Assembly: GCA_028278425.1 (NCBI GenBank)
Contig: JANQEJ010000103.1
Coordinates: 1-38,922, forward strand
Source: Planctomycetota bacterium
GTDB lineage: Bacteria > Planctomycetota > UBA1135 > GCA-002686595
DNA length: 38,922 nt
Direction: 5' to 3'
Shown: positions 1 to 7,940 of the stretch, piece by piece
Layout: every line of letters starts with the position of its first letter
Position numbering within the stretch: the first letter of the stretch is position 1
The notes under the pieces: model-generated
Told to the model about the DNA's origin: nothing
Databases searched by the model: none
What the model saw: the letters and a program-made list of their open reading frames with translations, nothing else
Made by a program: the position numbers and the translations under genes

Positions 1-28
1 GCTCCGTCTCCCTCTTGCCCATCGACAT
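1..28 (-). CDS. 5' end of a gene running off the left edge
   Basis: Only the first nine codons are inside the window, reading M-S-M-G-K-R-E-T-E. The start is supported by a perfect Shine-Dalgarno (AAGGAGG) seven bases upstream on the minus strand and by a TAGAGT -10-like box a further seven bases up. The gene is divergent from the one starting at 201. Nothing can be said about its product. Confidence 0.6.
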
Positions 29-48
29 GCTGAGACCTCCTTCGTCAC

Positions 49-54
49 ACTCTA
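49..54 (-). promoter_or_regulatory. Putative -10 box (TAGAGT) for the left-edge gene
   Basis: TAGAGT on the minus strand places a transcription start near 42, so the transcript would begin at or in the Shine-Dalgarno of the partial gene, giving a leader of about 14 bases. No convincing -35 element is seen. Confidence 0.4.
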
Positions 55-99
55 TTTGCCACCTGCTTGGCGGTCACGCGATCCGAGGAGCTTTTCAAC

Positions 100-115
100 G
101 GGCTGCTAGCAGCCC
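100..115. promoter_or_regulatory. 16-bp perfect palindrome, candidate shared operator
   Basis: GGGCTGCTAGCAGCCC is a perfect inverted repeat without spacer. It lies near the middle of the 172-base divergent region 29-200, between two TAGAGT boxes (49-54 on minus, 175-180 on plus). A dimeric regulator site controlling both genes is the natural reading; a cruciform or hairpin is the alternative. No cognate regulator is recognised nearby. Confidence 0.4.
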
Positions 116-174
116 CTCCAGGACCTCCAGCCGCGCAATGAGATAAGAGGCGAAACTCACGGCGAGCGCGACTG

Positions 175-180
175 TAGAGT
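175..180 (+). promoter_or_regulatory. Putative -10 box (TAGAGT) for the 201 gene
   Basis: This is the same hexamer as in the divergent gene and predicts a start near 187 with a leader of about 14 bases. The leader has only a weak GGGA-type ribosome site. No clear -35 element. Confidence 0.4.
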
Positions 181-200
181 GATCGATCGTTGGGATCGAC

Positions 201-1637
201 ATGAGAGGGACGCTGATCGCTACGGGGAGCTTGCTTGCGGGCTTCATGATCCTCGTCGCCTTCCTTCTTCGCGAGGAGGGCACGACGATGCAGGGACCCG
301 CTATCCAAGACGCGAAAACCGAACCGGGGGACGGCAACGAAGGCACTTCCCTTCCCGACCCGGCGGAGTCCGGACGCCGCGAGGTCACAACCGATGTCGA
401 GAGCGAAGACTCGTCCCCGGTAGTCCGTGCCGCTTCTCCGGCGATCCGGGGGACTCTCCGCGACGCCAACTCCAACCTCCCCGTCGGTCCCGCCACGGTT
501 CATCTCAAGCGCAAGACCGACGACAAGATCGTCGGGAATACGAAGGTCGGAGAGGAGGGAAGATTCGCCTTCTCCGACCTCACCGCAGAGGGAACTTTCG
601 TCCTCCTGGTCGACGACCTTCCCGACGGCTACCTGCCGCCCTTCCGTCAGGAAACCGAAGTTCTCTTCCACGAGCAGTACTCCCGCGGGTACTTCGCAAC
701 GGTCGTCCGCACGGCGGAATCCGGGGAGGTCGAACAAGACCTCTTCGTTCATCGGTCTTCGACGGTCAACGGCCTCTTGCTGGGCGCGCAAGGAGAGCCC
801 GTCGCAGGCGGATACGTGTACCTGATGCCTCTCGCCGCCGGGCTCCAACAAGACACGCCGGCGGCGTTCTCGGATGAACGCGGCGAGTTCGTTCTCAAGA
901 ACGTTCGCCCCGGCAGGTACCGCTCCTACCTTCGGTTCCTGGAAGACACGCACGCCTATGCGCACGAAGCGCAGCCTCCCCCCGAGGTCGTCGACGTCGC
1001 GCCCGGGATTCCGACGACCCTGACCCTGCGCCTCGGGACGGGGAACCGGACCATTCGAGGGGTCGTCTTGGATCAGGACGGAGCGCCCTTCGCGGGGGCC
1101 GAGGTCCTCGCCTACTACTTCTCCTCCGCACGGGAGCTCGGTGACGGCGAGATGCCCTTCAACATGAGCAACGTCGCCGCTAAGACGCGGACGGATGAGG
1201 CGGGAAGGTTCACGATCACCTCCCTGCACCCGCGCAGGGTGAAGCTTCAGTTTGAAAGGAACGGTTGGAACAACCCCGTATGGCACTCCGACCACACCAT
1301 CCCTCACTGGATCGACCCGGTGACGGTGGATCTCCGCCTTGGAGACCAATCGGTTCATCCCGTGACGCTTCCCCGTTCTCGGCCGTTCATCGTGGACGGG
1401 ACGATTCGCTGCGAGGGAGACCCGTCACGCTACGAGGTCGTGGTCTACACGTCTCCCTCCGACGCGGAGGGTGAAGTCGTCGCCGTGAGCGAGCAGGGGA
1501 CCTTCCTCTGGGGATGTGAGACTCCCCACGACGGTGTCACGCTCACCGTACGAACCCGAGAACGACGCCGAGAGCAGGTGTGGGCGGCCACCCTGGTTCC
1601 CGTCCCTCGTCGGCAACCGCTAGAGGTTCGTCTGTGA
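201..1637 (+). CDS. Membrane-anchored protein with carboxypeptidase-regulatory-like (Cna-B-type) repeats
   Basis: The 478-residue protein starts with a short basic stretch and one hydrophobic segment (about residues 5-23, with LLAGFMILVAFLL), so it is probably anchored in the inner membrane or exported. After an acidic, low-complexity linker (to about residue 75) come several repeats of the carboxypeptidase regulatory-like fold. Each has the signature pattern G-x-V-x-(D/A)-x-x-G-x-P-(V/F)-(A/V)-G-(A/G) followed by T-D-E-x-G-x-F; the clearest are near residues 190-235 (GEPVAGGYVYL, DERGEFVLKNVRPG) and 285-345 (GVVLDQDGAPFAGAEV, TDEAGRFTITSLHP). No catalytic domain is seen. Such proteins are usually surface or periplasmic binding and structural modules. 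The gene stands alone, divergent from the left-edge gene and convergent with the next. Confidence 0.8.
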   Translation: MRGTLIATGSLLAGFMILVAFLLREEGTTMQGPAIQDAKTEPGDGNEGTSLPDPAESGRREVTTDVESEDSSPVVRAASPAIRGTLRDANSNLPVGPATVHLKRKTDDKIVGNTKVGEEGRFAFSDLTAEGTFVLLVDDLPDGYLPPFRQETEVLFHEQYSRGYFATVVRTAESGEVEQDLFVHRSSTVNGLLLGAQGEPVAGGYVYLMPLAAGLQQDTPAAFSDERGEFVLKNVRPGRYRSYLRFLEDTHAYAHEAQPPPEVVDVAPGIPTTLTLRLGTGNRTIRGVVLDQDGAPFAGAEVLAYYFSSARELGDGEMPFNMSNVAAKTRTDEAGRFTITSLHPRRVKLQFERNGWNNPVWHSDHTIPHWIDPVTVDLRLGDQSVHPVTLPRSRPFIVDGTIRCEGDPSRYEVVVYTSPSDAEGEVVAVSEQGTFLWGCETPHDGVTLTVRTRERRREQVWAATLVPVPRRQPLEVRL

Positions 1638-1646
1638 AGGATCTGC

Positions 1647-1668
1647 GGCCCCTCCGACGGGAGGGGCC
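1647..1668. terminator. GC-rich hairpin between convergent genes
   Basis: A 9-bp perfect stem (GGCCCCTCC / GGAGGGGCC) closes a GACG tetraloop ten bases after the stop of the preceding plus-strand gene and before the stop of the convergent minus-strand gene. There is no T-tract, so it is either a bidirectional transcription barrier or a 3'-end stabiliser rather than a textbook intrinsic terminator. Confidence 0.55.
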
Positions 1669-1704
1669 TCGCCTAGGGTTCGGGCCCTTGCGGAATCCCG
1701 CGCT

Positions 1705-3936
1705 CTACGGACCGAGAATCGTCGAGGTGCTGTTCGTGCTCCTGAAAAAGGGCACGAACGTGACGTCGACCACGATGCCCTGCGCGTACAGGGTGACGCC
1801 CGCGCCGGGAGGGATCGGGAACTGGGGCCCGGTGTAGGCACCCTCGGAGGTGAAGACGAAGACCGTCGGGGCGACGACACCCGGGACCGCCGTCGCGTTG
1901 AAGACGCCGTCGGGGACGACCAGCAGGTTCGCCTGCCCGCCAAAGACCGGGACGCCGGGGTTCGGGATCGGGGTCAGCGAGAGGCCGGACACCGCGATGT
2001 TCGGGACACCCGATGACGCGGTGGCCCGGTCGCGCAGCTCGATGCCGAGCGTGGAGAGACCGCTGCTCACGGAGAGGCGACGGCCGTTGGTCGCGCCGCC
2101 GCCGTTGTCGCCCACCTCGACTCCGCCGCCGGCGGTGTCGGCCTGCGGCTGGACGATGCGATCGCGGAAGGTCAGATGGGCTTCCAACATCGAAACCACG
2201 GCCTCGGCGAGCGGTCCGCCGCCGCCGAGCTGGAAGCCGCCGTCGATGTTCAGGCCGCCGGCGAGATCCGCCTGCGTCTCGTTCGTCGAGTGCACGTCCT
2301 GGATGCCGTAGTCGCCGAGGCCGCAGACGCCGCCGGTGGCGGTCATGCCCCCCGTAACGAAGTACGTCACCGCGGTGTCGGACGCCGCCGTTCCGTCGGC
2401 CGGAAGGACCACGCCGGTTCCGCAGGTGCTGCTGAAATTGAGCTCGACGAGGTACCCGTTGACGAAGCCCGTTGGCGGGCAAGTCGAACCGGGCGGCGAG
2501 CACAGCGACGGAGCGACCGTGCACGGGTTCCCGAACCCGGAGTTGCCGACGATGACCAGCGCCTCGGTGGTGAAGCCGATGGAAGCGAAGAGCGGCTCGA
2601 GGATCCCGGGGTTCACCGTCGAGGCGACGGCAGGTCCCAGCGTGCGCTCGTAAAAGTCCGCCGACGACGAAGCCGGGGAGCCGATGGTCCCCCAGAACGT
2701 GTCGAAGAGCGACTCGTAGAAGCCGTCGACCTCCATGACCGGTCCAAGGTGCGTGACGTGGTTCAGCGTCCCGGCGCCCGTGTAGCACTTGTAGTACCAG
2801 TCGCCGGCCACGTCCGGCGGGTTGGCCGCCGCCGTGAAGCCCGAGCTCGGGCTCGAGTACAGGAAAACGACGTCACCTCCGTTGTTGTAGGTGACGTTGT
2901 TGGACTGGATGCCGAAGTCGCAGGACAAGGTTGGCGAGAGGTCGACGAAGCCGGCTCCGTTCGCGTAGCCGGGGAAGTCGGAGAGGTCGGGCTGCGAGAT
3001 GGTCACGAGGGCGTCGAGCGGAACGCTGGGGTGGAGCGCGAACAGATTGGAGAGGAGCGCCGTCGAACCCTGCTCCTCGACCTGGTACCGACGCACGCCC
3101 CCCACCGCGAGGACGACGGCAAGCGTCGATCCGGACGTCGGCGAGACCGGGCTGTTCACGACCAGCTCCAAACCGGCCGGCGTGTCGACGGGAGAGAAAC
3201 TCGGGTCCAAGGTGACCAGGGCGGACGAGCTGATTCCCTCGATCAGGACGGTGTCGCCCGGCTCGAGCCTCGGATTGAGGCTCCCGACGGACCAGACGAG
3301 CGCCCGATCGAAACCGCTGGGAGCCGCGACGAGGGACACCTTCCCCTCGTAGTTCGCGGGCAACGGCGGAGGCGGGTCCGGATAAAGCCCCTCGGTGAGC
3401 TTCTTCACGCCTTCGTCCGGGAGACCGTCCCCGTCGGCGTCCGCATCGGACATGGCGTCGTAGTCGGCCTTGGTGACGAAGTCGCGGCTGGTCTCGACCC
3501 ACTTCGTCCCGTCGTAGTTCATGCACAGGCGCATGCGAACGCACTGGTCCTTGCAGAACAGGTTGATGATCGCATCCCACGGCTTGCCGTCGTCCGCGCC
3601 GCCGTCGAAGCAGATGTGCCCGTAGTACTCCCAGTTCCCGTTGGCGTCGGGGTACGGGTGGGTGGAGTTCTCGCCCTCCACGAAGACGCATCTTCCGATC
3701 GTCTTCAGCTTGCCGGCGGGCGTCTTGTACACGAAAACGAAGTCGCCGGTCGCGACCGCGTTCGTGCAGTAGAGCTCGAACGCTCCCCCTTTCTTGTCTG
3801 GTTTCGAGAACTTCAGCTTGGTTCCCGACCCGACCGGAGCACAGGGACAAGACAGGTCCTCCAGTGCCGCCGACGGAAGTGCAAGGAACGGGATCGCACA
3901 GAGGAGCCGCAAGCTCCTAACAAGTCGTAGGTTCAT
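1705..3936 (-). CDS. Large secreted cysteine-rich protein of unknown function
   Basis: 743 residues, starting at the ATG with a strong GGAGGG Shine-Dalgarno; an upstream in-frame GTG would add 24 residues but lacks one. A signal peptide is clear (MNLRLVRSLRLLCAIPFLALPSAA). The N-terminal 150 residues hold many cysteines (SCPC, ELYC, GRC, HIC, FCKDQC), probably disulfide-bonded. Near residue 165 is a calcium-loop-like DADADGDGLPDE, as in thrombospondin type-3 or dockerin-type motifs. The rest is beta-rich and Ser/Gly/Thr-rich. The end (FPIPPGAGVTLYAQGIVVD) resembles the C-terminal domain of the two following secreted proteins. I do not recognise an enzyme. It is probably exported and extracellular or surface-attached. 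Confidence 0.75.
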   Translation of the reverse strand: MNLRLVRSLRLLCAIPFLALPSAALEDLSCPCAPVGSGTKLKFSKPDKKGGAFELYCTNAVATGDFVFVYKTPAGKLKTIGRCVFVEGENSTHPYPDANGNWEYYGHICFDGGADDGKPWDAIINLFCKDQCVRMRLCMNYDGTKWVETSRDFVTKADYDAMSDADADGDGLPDEGVKKLTEGLYPDPPPPLPANYEGKVSLVAAPSGFDRALVWSVGSLNPRLEPGDTVLIEGISSSALVTLDPSFSPVDTPAGLELVVNSPVSPTSGSTLAVVLAVGGVRRYQVEEQGSTALLSNLFALHPSVPLDALVTISQPDLSDFPGYANGAGFVDLSPTLSCDFGIQSNNVTYNNGGDVVFLYSSPSSGFTAAANPPDVAGDWYYKCYTGAGTLNHVTHLGPVMEVDGFYESLFDTFWGTIGSPASSSADFYERTLGPAVASTVNPGILEPLFASIGFTTEALVIVGNSGFGNPCTVAPSLCSPPGSTCPPTGFVNGYLVELNFSSTCGTGVVLPADGTAASDTAVTYFVTGGMTATGGVCGLGDYGIQDVHSTNETQADLAGGLNIDGGFQLGGGGPLAEAVVSMLEAHLTFRDRIVQPQADTAGGGVEVGDNGGGATNGRRLSVSSGLSTLGIELRDRATASSGVPNIAVSGLSLTPIPNPGVPVFGGQANLLVVPDGVFNATAVPGVVAPTVFVFTSEGAYTGPQFPIPPGAGVTLYAQGIVVDVTFVPFFRSTNSTSTILGP

Positions 3937-4309
3937 CGTTTCCCTCCAAGTGCCAAGAGCGGCGCCGATCGTCCGCCTTGTCGCGAGCCTCATGCGAGAC
4001 ATGCCCACTATAAACGTGCTCGCGAAACGCGCGGGAAAGATCGACGCCCGAAAGCGCTCATGCGAAAGCCGCTCGCGATGGCCCGGCAGAGGAGTAAATG
4101 CAAACTCGCCGCTCGCGCTGCTTTCCGTCGTGCTTGGCGTGGGCCGGGAGGGGCCGCTTCGCTCGAGGTGTTCTCTGCGTCAGCCGATCCAGAGCTCGAC
4201 GGCCGCGGGGAGCGAAGCCGAGAAGCTGATCGGCGACGGCGAGGGCAACAGAGAATGGAACCGCGGGGATGGTTCGGCCCTGCGCGTCCGGCTGGCCCGC
4301 TCGCCGCCC
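3937..4309. other. Intergenic region between two minus-strand secreted-protein genes
   Basis: The 373 bases hold the promoter and leader of the downstream gene and a stretch with imperfect inverted repeats (GCCGATC at 4183-4189 with GATCGGC at 4228-4234) that could end transcription of the upstream gene. No convincing coding sequence is seen; the open frames here lack ribosome sites and have poor codon usage. Confidence 0.5.
4007..4012 (-). promoter_or_regulatory. Putative -10 box (TATAGT) of the 743-residue secreted protein
   Basis: TATAGT on the minus strand is an unusually good -10 hexamer for such GC-rich DNA. It predicts a start near 4000 and a leader of about 64 bases leading into the GGAGGG ribosome site. 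No good -35 is visible. Confidence 0.45.
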
Positions 4310-5416
4310 TCAGACCCCGATCGTGAAGTCGATCGCGTTGGTGAAGCCGAACCCCTCCCCGATCTGTCCCCCCTGGATGCTCGCGGTCGCGCCGATCAGG
4401 GCGCAGTTCGGCGGCACCGGGATCCCGAACGGCGCGCCGAAGCCCAGAGGCCCCCCGCCCGTGACGAGCGGGTTCACGCCGGCCGTGTCGATGAGGAGGA
4501 TGCAACCGTCTCCGCCCGGCCCCGTCGAGATCGCGAAGAAGTCGACGGTCGGGAGCAGCACAGCGTCGGCCGAGATCGATGGATCCCACATCGACCCGAT
4601 CCGCGGCGGCTCCGTGCCGAGATCGAGCACGCCGGTGTTGCAGCCCAGGCCGAAGCGCTGCGCCTGCGAGCCGCCGCCGGTGCTGCCGTCGTCCTCGCCG
4701 ATCTGGAGGTAGAACGAGGAGACGCCGGGAGTCCCGAAGGAGAAGGTGCCGGAGCACGTGCCGCCGGTGTGAACGTCGTAGCAGTCCTCGGTGCCCGTCG
4801 CGGGATCCCCGGGCCCGCCGCAGGTCCCGGCGGTGCTCATGAGGAGCGGCCCGCTCACGCCGTCGCTGCCGCCGTAGCTCCAGGCGATCGGCCCGTCGAC
4901 GAGCTGGAAGCCCTTGCTCGCCACGTCCACGGTCACGTTGAACGCGGCCACGGTCACGCCGTCCACGTTGCCGGGCAGCCCGGTGAAGCTGTAAGTCGCG
5001 ACCGGCGCCGGCGTCGCGCCGCCACCGGAACAGGAGCCCGTGTAGCCGGAGTAGATGGAGACCGTGAGCGACGCGCCCGGTCCGCCGGCGATCGGGTCCA
5101 TCGCCGTCGTCGCGTAGCCGAACATGAGGCGGCAGACGTAGCCCGTGAGCCCGCAGGCCTTGGTGCCCCAGTCGACGTGTTCCTCGCCGACGGGAACCGG
5201 CGCGTACATGCCGGTGTAGAGCGAGATGCCGTTGTCGTAGCACGCCGGCACGAGCGCGTCGGCCGCCGGGTCGAGCGTCGTGATCTCGCCCGTCGCGTAG
5301 TCGAGGGCGAGGTACTCGACCTGGCCGTCGACGCGAAGCGCGGTCTGGGTCCAGCCGGCCTGGGCGAGCGCGATGCCTGCGAGCGCCGCGAGCGCGGCGA
5401 TGTGGAGTCGTTTCAA
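4310..5416 (-). CDS. Secreted protein with lineage-specific C-terminal domain
   Basis: 368 residues from a TTG start preceded by GGAGAGG; the first residues MKRLHIAALAALAGIALAQAG form a signal peptide. The mature part is Gly/Thr/Ser-rich with paired cysteines (CYD, CGL, CRLMFG, CSGGG, CGGPG, CYDVHTGGTC). The last ~100 residues (from PPRIGSMWDPSI to the tail FTNAIDFTIGV) match the end of the pseudogene at 7.4-7.9 kb, and more distantly the 424-residue protein at 5980: same PPRI/WDP opening, a central VPPNCALIGA stretch and an NAIDxTIG end. This repeated ending probably has a common surface or secretion role; that is inference. No catalytic motif is seen. Confidence 0.75.
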   Translation of the reverse strand: MKRLHIAALAALAGIALAQAGWTQTALRVDGQVEYLALDYATGEITTLDPAADALVPACYDNGISLYTGMYAPVPVGEEHVDWGTKACGLTGYVCRLMFGYATTAMDPIAGGPGASLTVSIYSGYTGSCSGGGATPAPVATYSFTGLPGNVDGVTVAAFNVTVDVASKGFQLVDGPIAWSYGGSDGVSGPLLMSTAGTCGGPGDPATGTEDCYDVHTGGTCSGTFSFGTPGVSSFYLQIGEDDGSTGGGSQAQRFGLGCNTGVLDLGTEPPRIGSMWDPSISADAVLLPTVDFFAISTGPGGDGCILLIDTAGVNPLVTGGGPLGFGAPFGIPVPPNCALIGATASIQGGQIGEGFGFTNAIDFTIGV

Positions 5417-5585
5417 GTCGAAGTGCCTCTCCGGGGATCGAGGGCTTCCGGTGGCGGTCCGCGGCGCTACCCGCCGACCGCTCGAGGGGGATGGCCGATT
5501 CTTTCAGCCTAACGCCGCCGCGGCGGTTTGGGGGGAGGCTCCTCCTTCGGGCCTCCCATCCGACGCGAAGAGTTTTCCACGCTTC

Positions 5586-5780
5586 TCACTTCACGAGCCG
5601 GGAGGCGAGAAAGCCCGACGGCGGGAAGTAGAGCGCCTCGAAGATCGTGCCCGCGATCGCGAGAAGGCTTCGCGCCCAGCAAAGGAGCAGAACGAACGTG
5701 ATCGCGTGCCCCGTCTTATGAGGTGCATCAAGACGAGCCTCGAGAGGACGGCGAGCGCGACCCTTCTCATGGCGGCGCAT
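5586..5780 (-). CDS. Possible small membrane protein (64 aa)
   Basis: The C-terminal two thirds read like a real small membrane protein, with a hydrophobic stretch around AITFVLLLCWARSLLAIAG, and codons in that half end strongly in G or C. The first 20 codons are less convincing, and no Shine-Dalgarno is seen. It could be a genuine short gene, the remnant of a longer one, or chance. Confidence 0.3.
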   Translation of the reverse strand: MRRHEKGRARRPLEARLDAPHKTGHAITFVLLLCWARSLLAIAGTIFEALYFPPSGFLASRLVK

Positions 5781-5830
5781 CCCTTTCCCGCGTGTCGGCG
5801 GGCTTCGGTCGCCCGGCGGTGTGCCGGCCT

Positions 5831-5856
5831 GCTGCTGACGCCGTCCTGTCAGCAGC
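5831..5856. repeat. 9-bp inverted repeat (hairpin) upstream of the 5980 gene
   Basis: GCTGCTGAC and GTCAGCAGC are separated by eight bases, about 124 bases before the next start codon. It could be part of a long leader, a terminator for an unseen transcript, or a protein-binding site. Confidence 0.35.
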
Positions 5857-5979
5857 GGCGAGGATCCGAGCGGTACGGGGAAGTTGGACTACGACTGAGC
5901 ACACCGGCCCATGCACGAGCTCCGGGGACCCGCGTAGCCTCCGTTCGCCTACCCCTCGACTCCGTCCCCCTCCAGCCTC

Positions 5980-7254
5980 ATGAAAACCAAGACGCTCGCA
6001 ACCTTAGCCGCGGTCTGCCTCCTTTCCACCTCCTCAGCGGCCCACTTCGGCGAAGTCCTGGTCTACGTCCTGGACCACAACGCGAGCAAGGTGTACGCCG
6101 TCCTCGTCAGCGCGGATCCCTTCTACCAGGAGTCGAACCAGTCGCCCTGGGCCGACCATCCCGGCGGTCTCGCCTTCACGCTCGACGGGGAAATGCTGCT
6201 CGCGAACTACGCCACGGACGTCGTGTACCTCTTCGACGCGGACGGCGGGCCGCCGGAAACCGTGCTCTCGGCGGCGGACGGAGTGACCGGCGTGCGCGGT
6301 CCGAGCGCGATCGCCATCGGCACGGCTGGCGAGATCTTCCTCTGCGATTCCGACGGCGGCCGGCTGCTGCGCTACGACGCCGACTACACGAACATGACCG
6401 TGATGGCGGACGCGGCCGACGGCCTGGTCGACCCGATCGCGGTCGCGGTGCTCGCGAACGGCGACCTCCTGGTCTCCGACCGCGCGGTCAACACCATCTT
6501 CCACGTCGAGCCGATCACCGGCGTCACCACGGTCTTCGAGAGCTTCGGCGCCGCGACGCCGCTGGACGTCGTCGTGCGGAACAACACCGACCTGTACGTC
6601 CTGACCGACGCCGGCGATCTCTTCCGCTATCCCAACGCCGTCGCGGGATCCGGCGCGCTGCTCGGCAACTACGGTTTCGGAGAGGGGAGCATCTCCTTCT
6701 CGCACGACTTCGCCACGCTCTACCACGTCAACGCCGGCGACGGCAACTTTCGCTACATCGACCCCGACACCGGCGCCGACCAGGTGGTGTTCAGCTTCCC
6801 CTTCACCCCCACCGCGGTCGACTGCGTGGGCAGCCGCTACGCCCACGGCACCTACTGGGAGTTCGGCGACCCGCTCGGCGGCACCGGCGGAGTCCCGCCG
6901 CGCATCGACGGGATCGGCGAGCCGCGGATCAACCAGAACAGCACGGTCGAGGTGCACGACCTCGTCGGCGGGGCGCCGACCGTGCTCGCGTTCGCGACCG
7001 CGATGATCGACGTGCCCTTCCTCGGGGGTGAGCTCCACCTCGATCTCTCCGCACCGAGCATCGTCTTCCCCGCCATGGTCGCGAGCGGCGCGCCGGGAGC
7101 GGCCGGCGACGGCGAGGTATCCCTCGGCTTCCCCATCCCCGACAGCCCCTCGATCGTCGGGGGGCCCTACTGGTGGCAGGCGGCGGCGGCCGATCCGGGA
7201 GCGCCCCTGGGCGTCTCCATCTCGGACTGCCTCTTGATGTACGTCGGCCTGTGA
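5980..7254 (+). CDS. Secreted NHL/SMP-30-like beta-propeller protein
   Basis: 424 residues with a signal peptide (MKTKTLATLAAVCLLSTSSAAHF). From residue ~25 to ~290 there are repeated blades of the NHL/SMP-30 type: VYVLDHNASKVYAVL, GLAFTLDGEMLLANY, AIAIGTAGEIFLCDSDGGRLLRYD, AVAVLANGDLLVSDRAVNTIF, LDVVVRNNTDLYVLTDAGDLFRY. This fold usually binds a small ligand or protein or acts as a lactonase; no metal-binding set can be assigned by eye. From ~300 (PPRIDGIGEPRI) the protein switches to a domain shared with its neighbours, ending PDSPSIVGGPYWWQAAAADPGAP and a final YVGL. It is read away from the 4310-5416 gene. Confidence 0.8.
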   Translation: MKTKTLATLAAVCLLSTSSAAHFGEVLVYVLDHNASKVYAVLVSADPFYQESNQSPWADHPGGLAFTLDGEMLLANYATDVVYLFDADGGPPETVLSAADGVTGVRGPSAIAIGTAGEIFLCDSDGGRLLRYDADYTNMTVMADAADGLVDPIAVAVLANGDLLVSDRAVNTIFHVEPITGVTTVFESFGAATPLDVVVRNNTDLYVLTDAGDLFRYPNAVAGSGALLGNYGFGEGSISFSHDFATLYHVNAGDGNFRYIDPDTGADQVVFSFPFTPTAVDCVGSRYAHGTYWEFGDPLGGTGGVPPRIDGIGEPRINQNSTVEVHDLVGGAPTVLAFATAMIDVPFLGGELHLDLSAPSIVFPAMVASGAPGAAGDGEVSLGFPIPDSPSIVGGPYWWQAAAADPGAPLGVSISDCLLMYVGL

Positions 7255-7315
7255 CCCGCCGTTCGCCGCCGCCCCGCGCGGGTCGCCGAGCCCGACGGCA
7301 GTGAGCGAAGGCCGC

Positions 7316-7414
7316 TCAGGCCTTCTTCCGGCGCTTGGTCGCCTTGCGCTTCACCTTGCGCCTCGTCGCCTTCTTCTTCGATCCGAAAAGCTTCGAGATC
7401 TTGCGCCTCGCCAT
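7316..7414 (-). CDS. Small, highly basic peptide (32 aa)
   Basis: The ORF starts MARRKISKLFGSKKK and ends with alternating Lys/Arg and Ala/Thr (KRKATKRRKKA); about half the residues are Lys or Arg. All lysines use AAG and most third positions are G or C, as in genuine genes here. An in-frame ATG four codons upstream (7424-7426) is an alternative start. A GGAGGG lies 14 bases before that ATG, which is rather far. It lies antisense to the start of a decayed gene. The composition suggests a nucleic-acid- or ribosome-associated peptide or a histone-H1-like tail; no family is recognised. Confidence 0.5.
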   Translation of the reverse strand: MARRKISKLFGSKKKATRRKVKRKATKRRKKA

Positions 7415-7906
7415 CGCGGTCAGCATCCGTTGAAACCGATCCCTCCCTCGCGGCCTATCGCGACCGGGTGTTCTTCTTCTTCTCGTTCAACGACTACGAG
7501 GGCGTCAACCTCGAGAAGCCTCGCCGTGGCGCGCTCCAACAACGGCGGGATCTCGCACGCCGCCCAACCCCGTGGCGTCCTGCCGGGCGTTACGAGTAGC
7601 CCGGTCATCGCCCAGACCTGGGATCCGGTCATCGACCACTCGACCCTCCTGCCGGACGCGGTGGCGGACTTCATGGGCGTCTCCGGCACGCCGGTGAACG
7701 TGCCGACGAGCATCAGCACCGTCCTTTGCGCCGCCCCGTCGCCCGGCTTGACGCTCAGCGGCTCCCCCGGGGTTCCCTTCGCCCTGCCGACCCCGGCGGA
7801 TTGCAGCCTGGCGGGGCCCTCGCTCCGCTCCCAGGGGGGCGCGCTGAACGGCGCCGGGGCGATCGCCCTGGCGAACGCGATCGACGTCACGATCGGAACG
7901 TTCTGA
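7411..7906 (+). pseudogene. Decayed secreted protein: BNR/sialidase-like piece plus shared C-terminal domain
   Basis: Two protein-like segments lie in different frames. In one frame up to 7515 the sequence reads AYRDRVFFFFSFNDYEGVNLE. Ten bases later, from 7526, the next frame continues VARSNNGGISHA and runs to the stop at 7906. Joined, they resemble a BNR/Asp-box repeat (S-x-(D/N)-x-G-G). The rest (WDPVIDHSTLL ... ADCSLAGPSLRSQGG ... ANAIDVTIG) aligns well with the C-terminal ~100 residues of the 4310-5416 protein. There is no signal peptide or start. I infer a 5'-truncated, frameshifted paralogue of the neighbouring secreted genes; an assembly error is the alternative for the shift, but not for the missing 5' end. 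Confidence 0.6.
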
Positions 7907-7926
7907 GCGCCCGGCGCGAACGGCCG

Positions 7927-7932
7927 TACGAT
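7927..7932 (+). promoter_or_regulatory. TACGAT box eight bases before the SGNH gene
   Basis: The TAnnnT -10-like hexamer ends eight bases before the ATG, and no Shine-Dalgarno lies between, so transcription would begin within about two bases of the start codon. This is one of several such boxes in the window. Confidence 0.4.
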
Positions 7933-7940
7933 CGTTCCCC

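Larger units (their letters stand above)
5417..5979. other. 563-base divergent intergenic region
   Basis: This separates the minus-strand secreted protein from the plus-strand propeller-like protein. It contains a possible small membrane ORF on minus (5586-5780) and a hairpin (5831-5856), listed separately. The plus-strand gene has no evident Shine-Dalgarno, and no clear -10 box is found close to its start. Confidence 0.5.

Noticed and set aside
45..1358. 437-codon open frame on minus opposite the repeat protein
   Set aside because: It is antisense to a well-supported gene, Arg/Gly-rich without domain features, and typical of open antisense frames in GC-rich DNA.
2176..3930. 584-codon plus-strand frame opposite the secreted protein
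   Set aside because: Composition is Arg/Val/Gly/Asp-rich with no motif; the minus strand has a signal peptide, ribosome site and promoter.
4199..4300. Minus-strand segment reading LPSPSPISFSASLPAAVELWIG before a stop
   Set aside because: It faintly resembles the 'NAIDxTIG' endings and could be another decayed paralogue, but it is too short and isolated to support.
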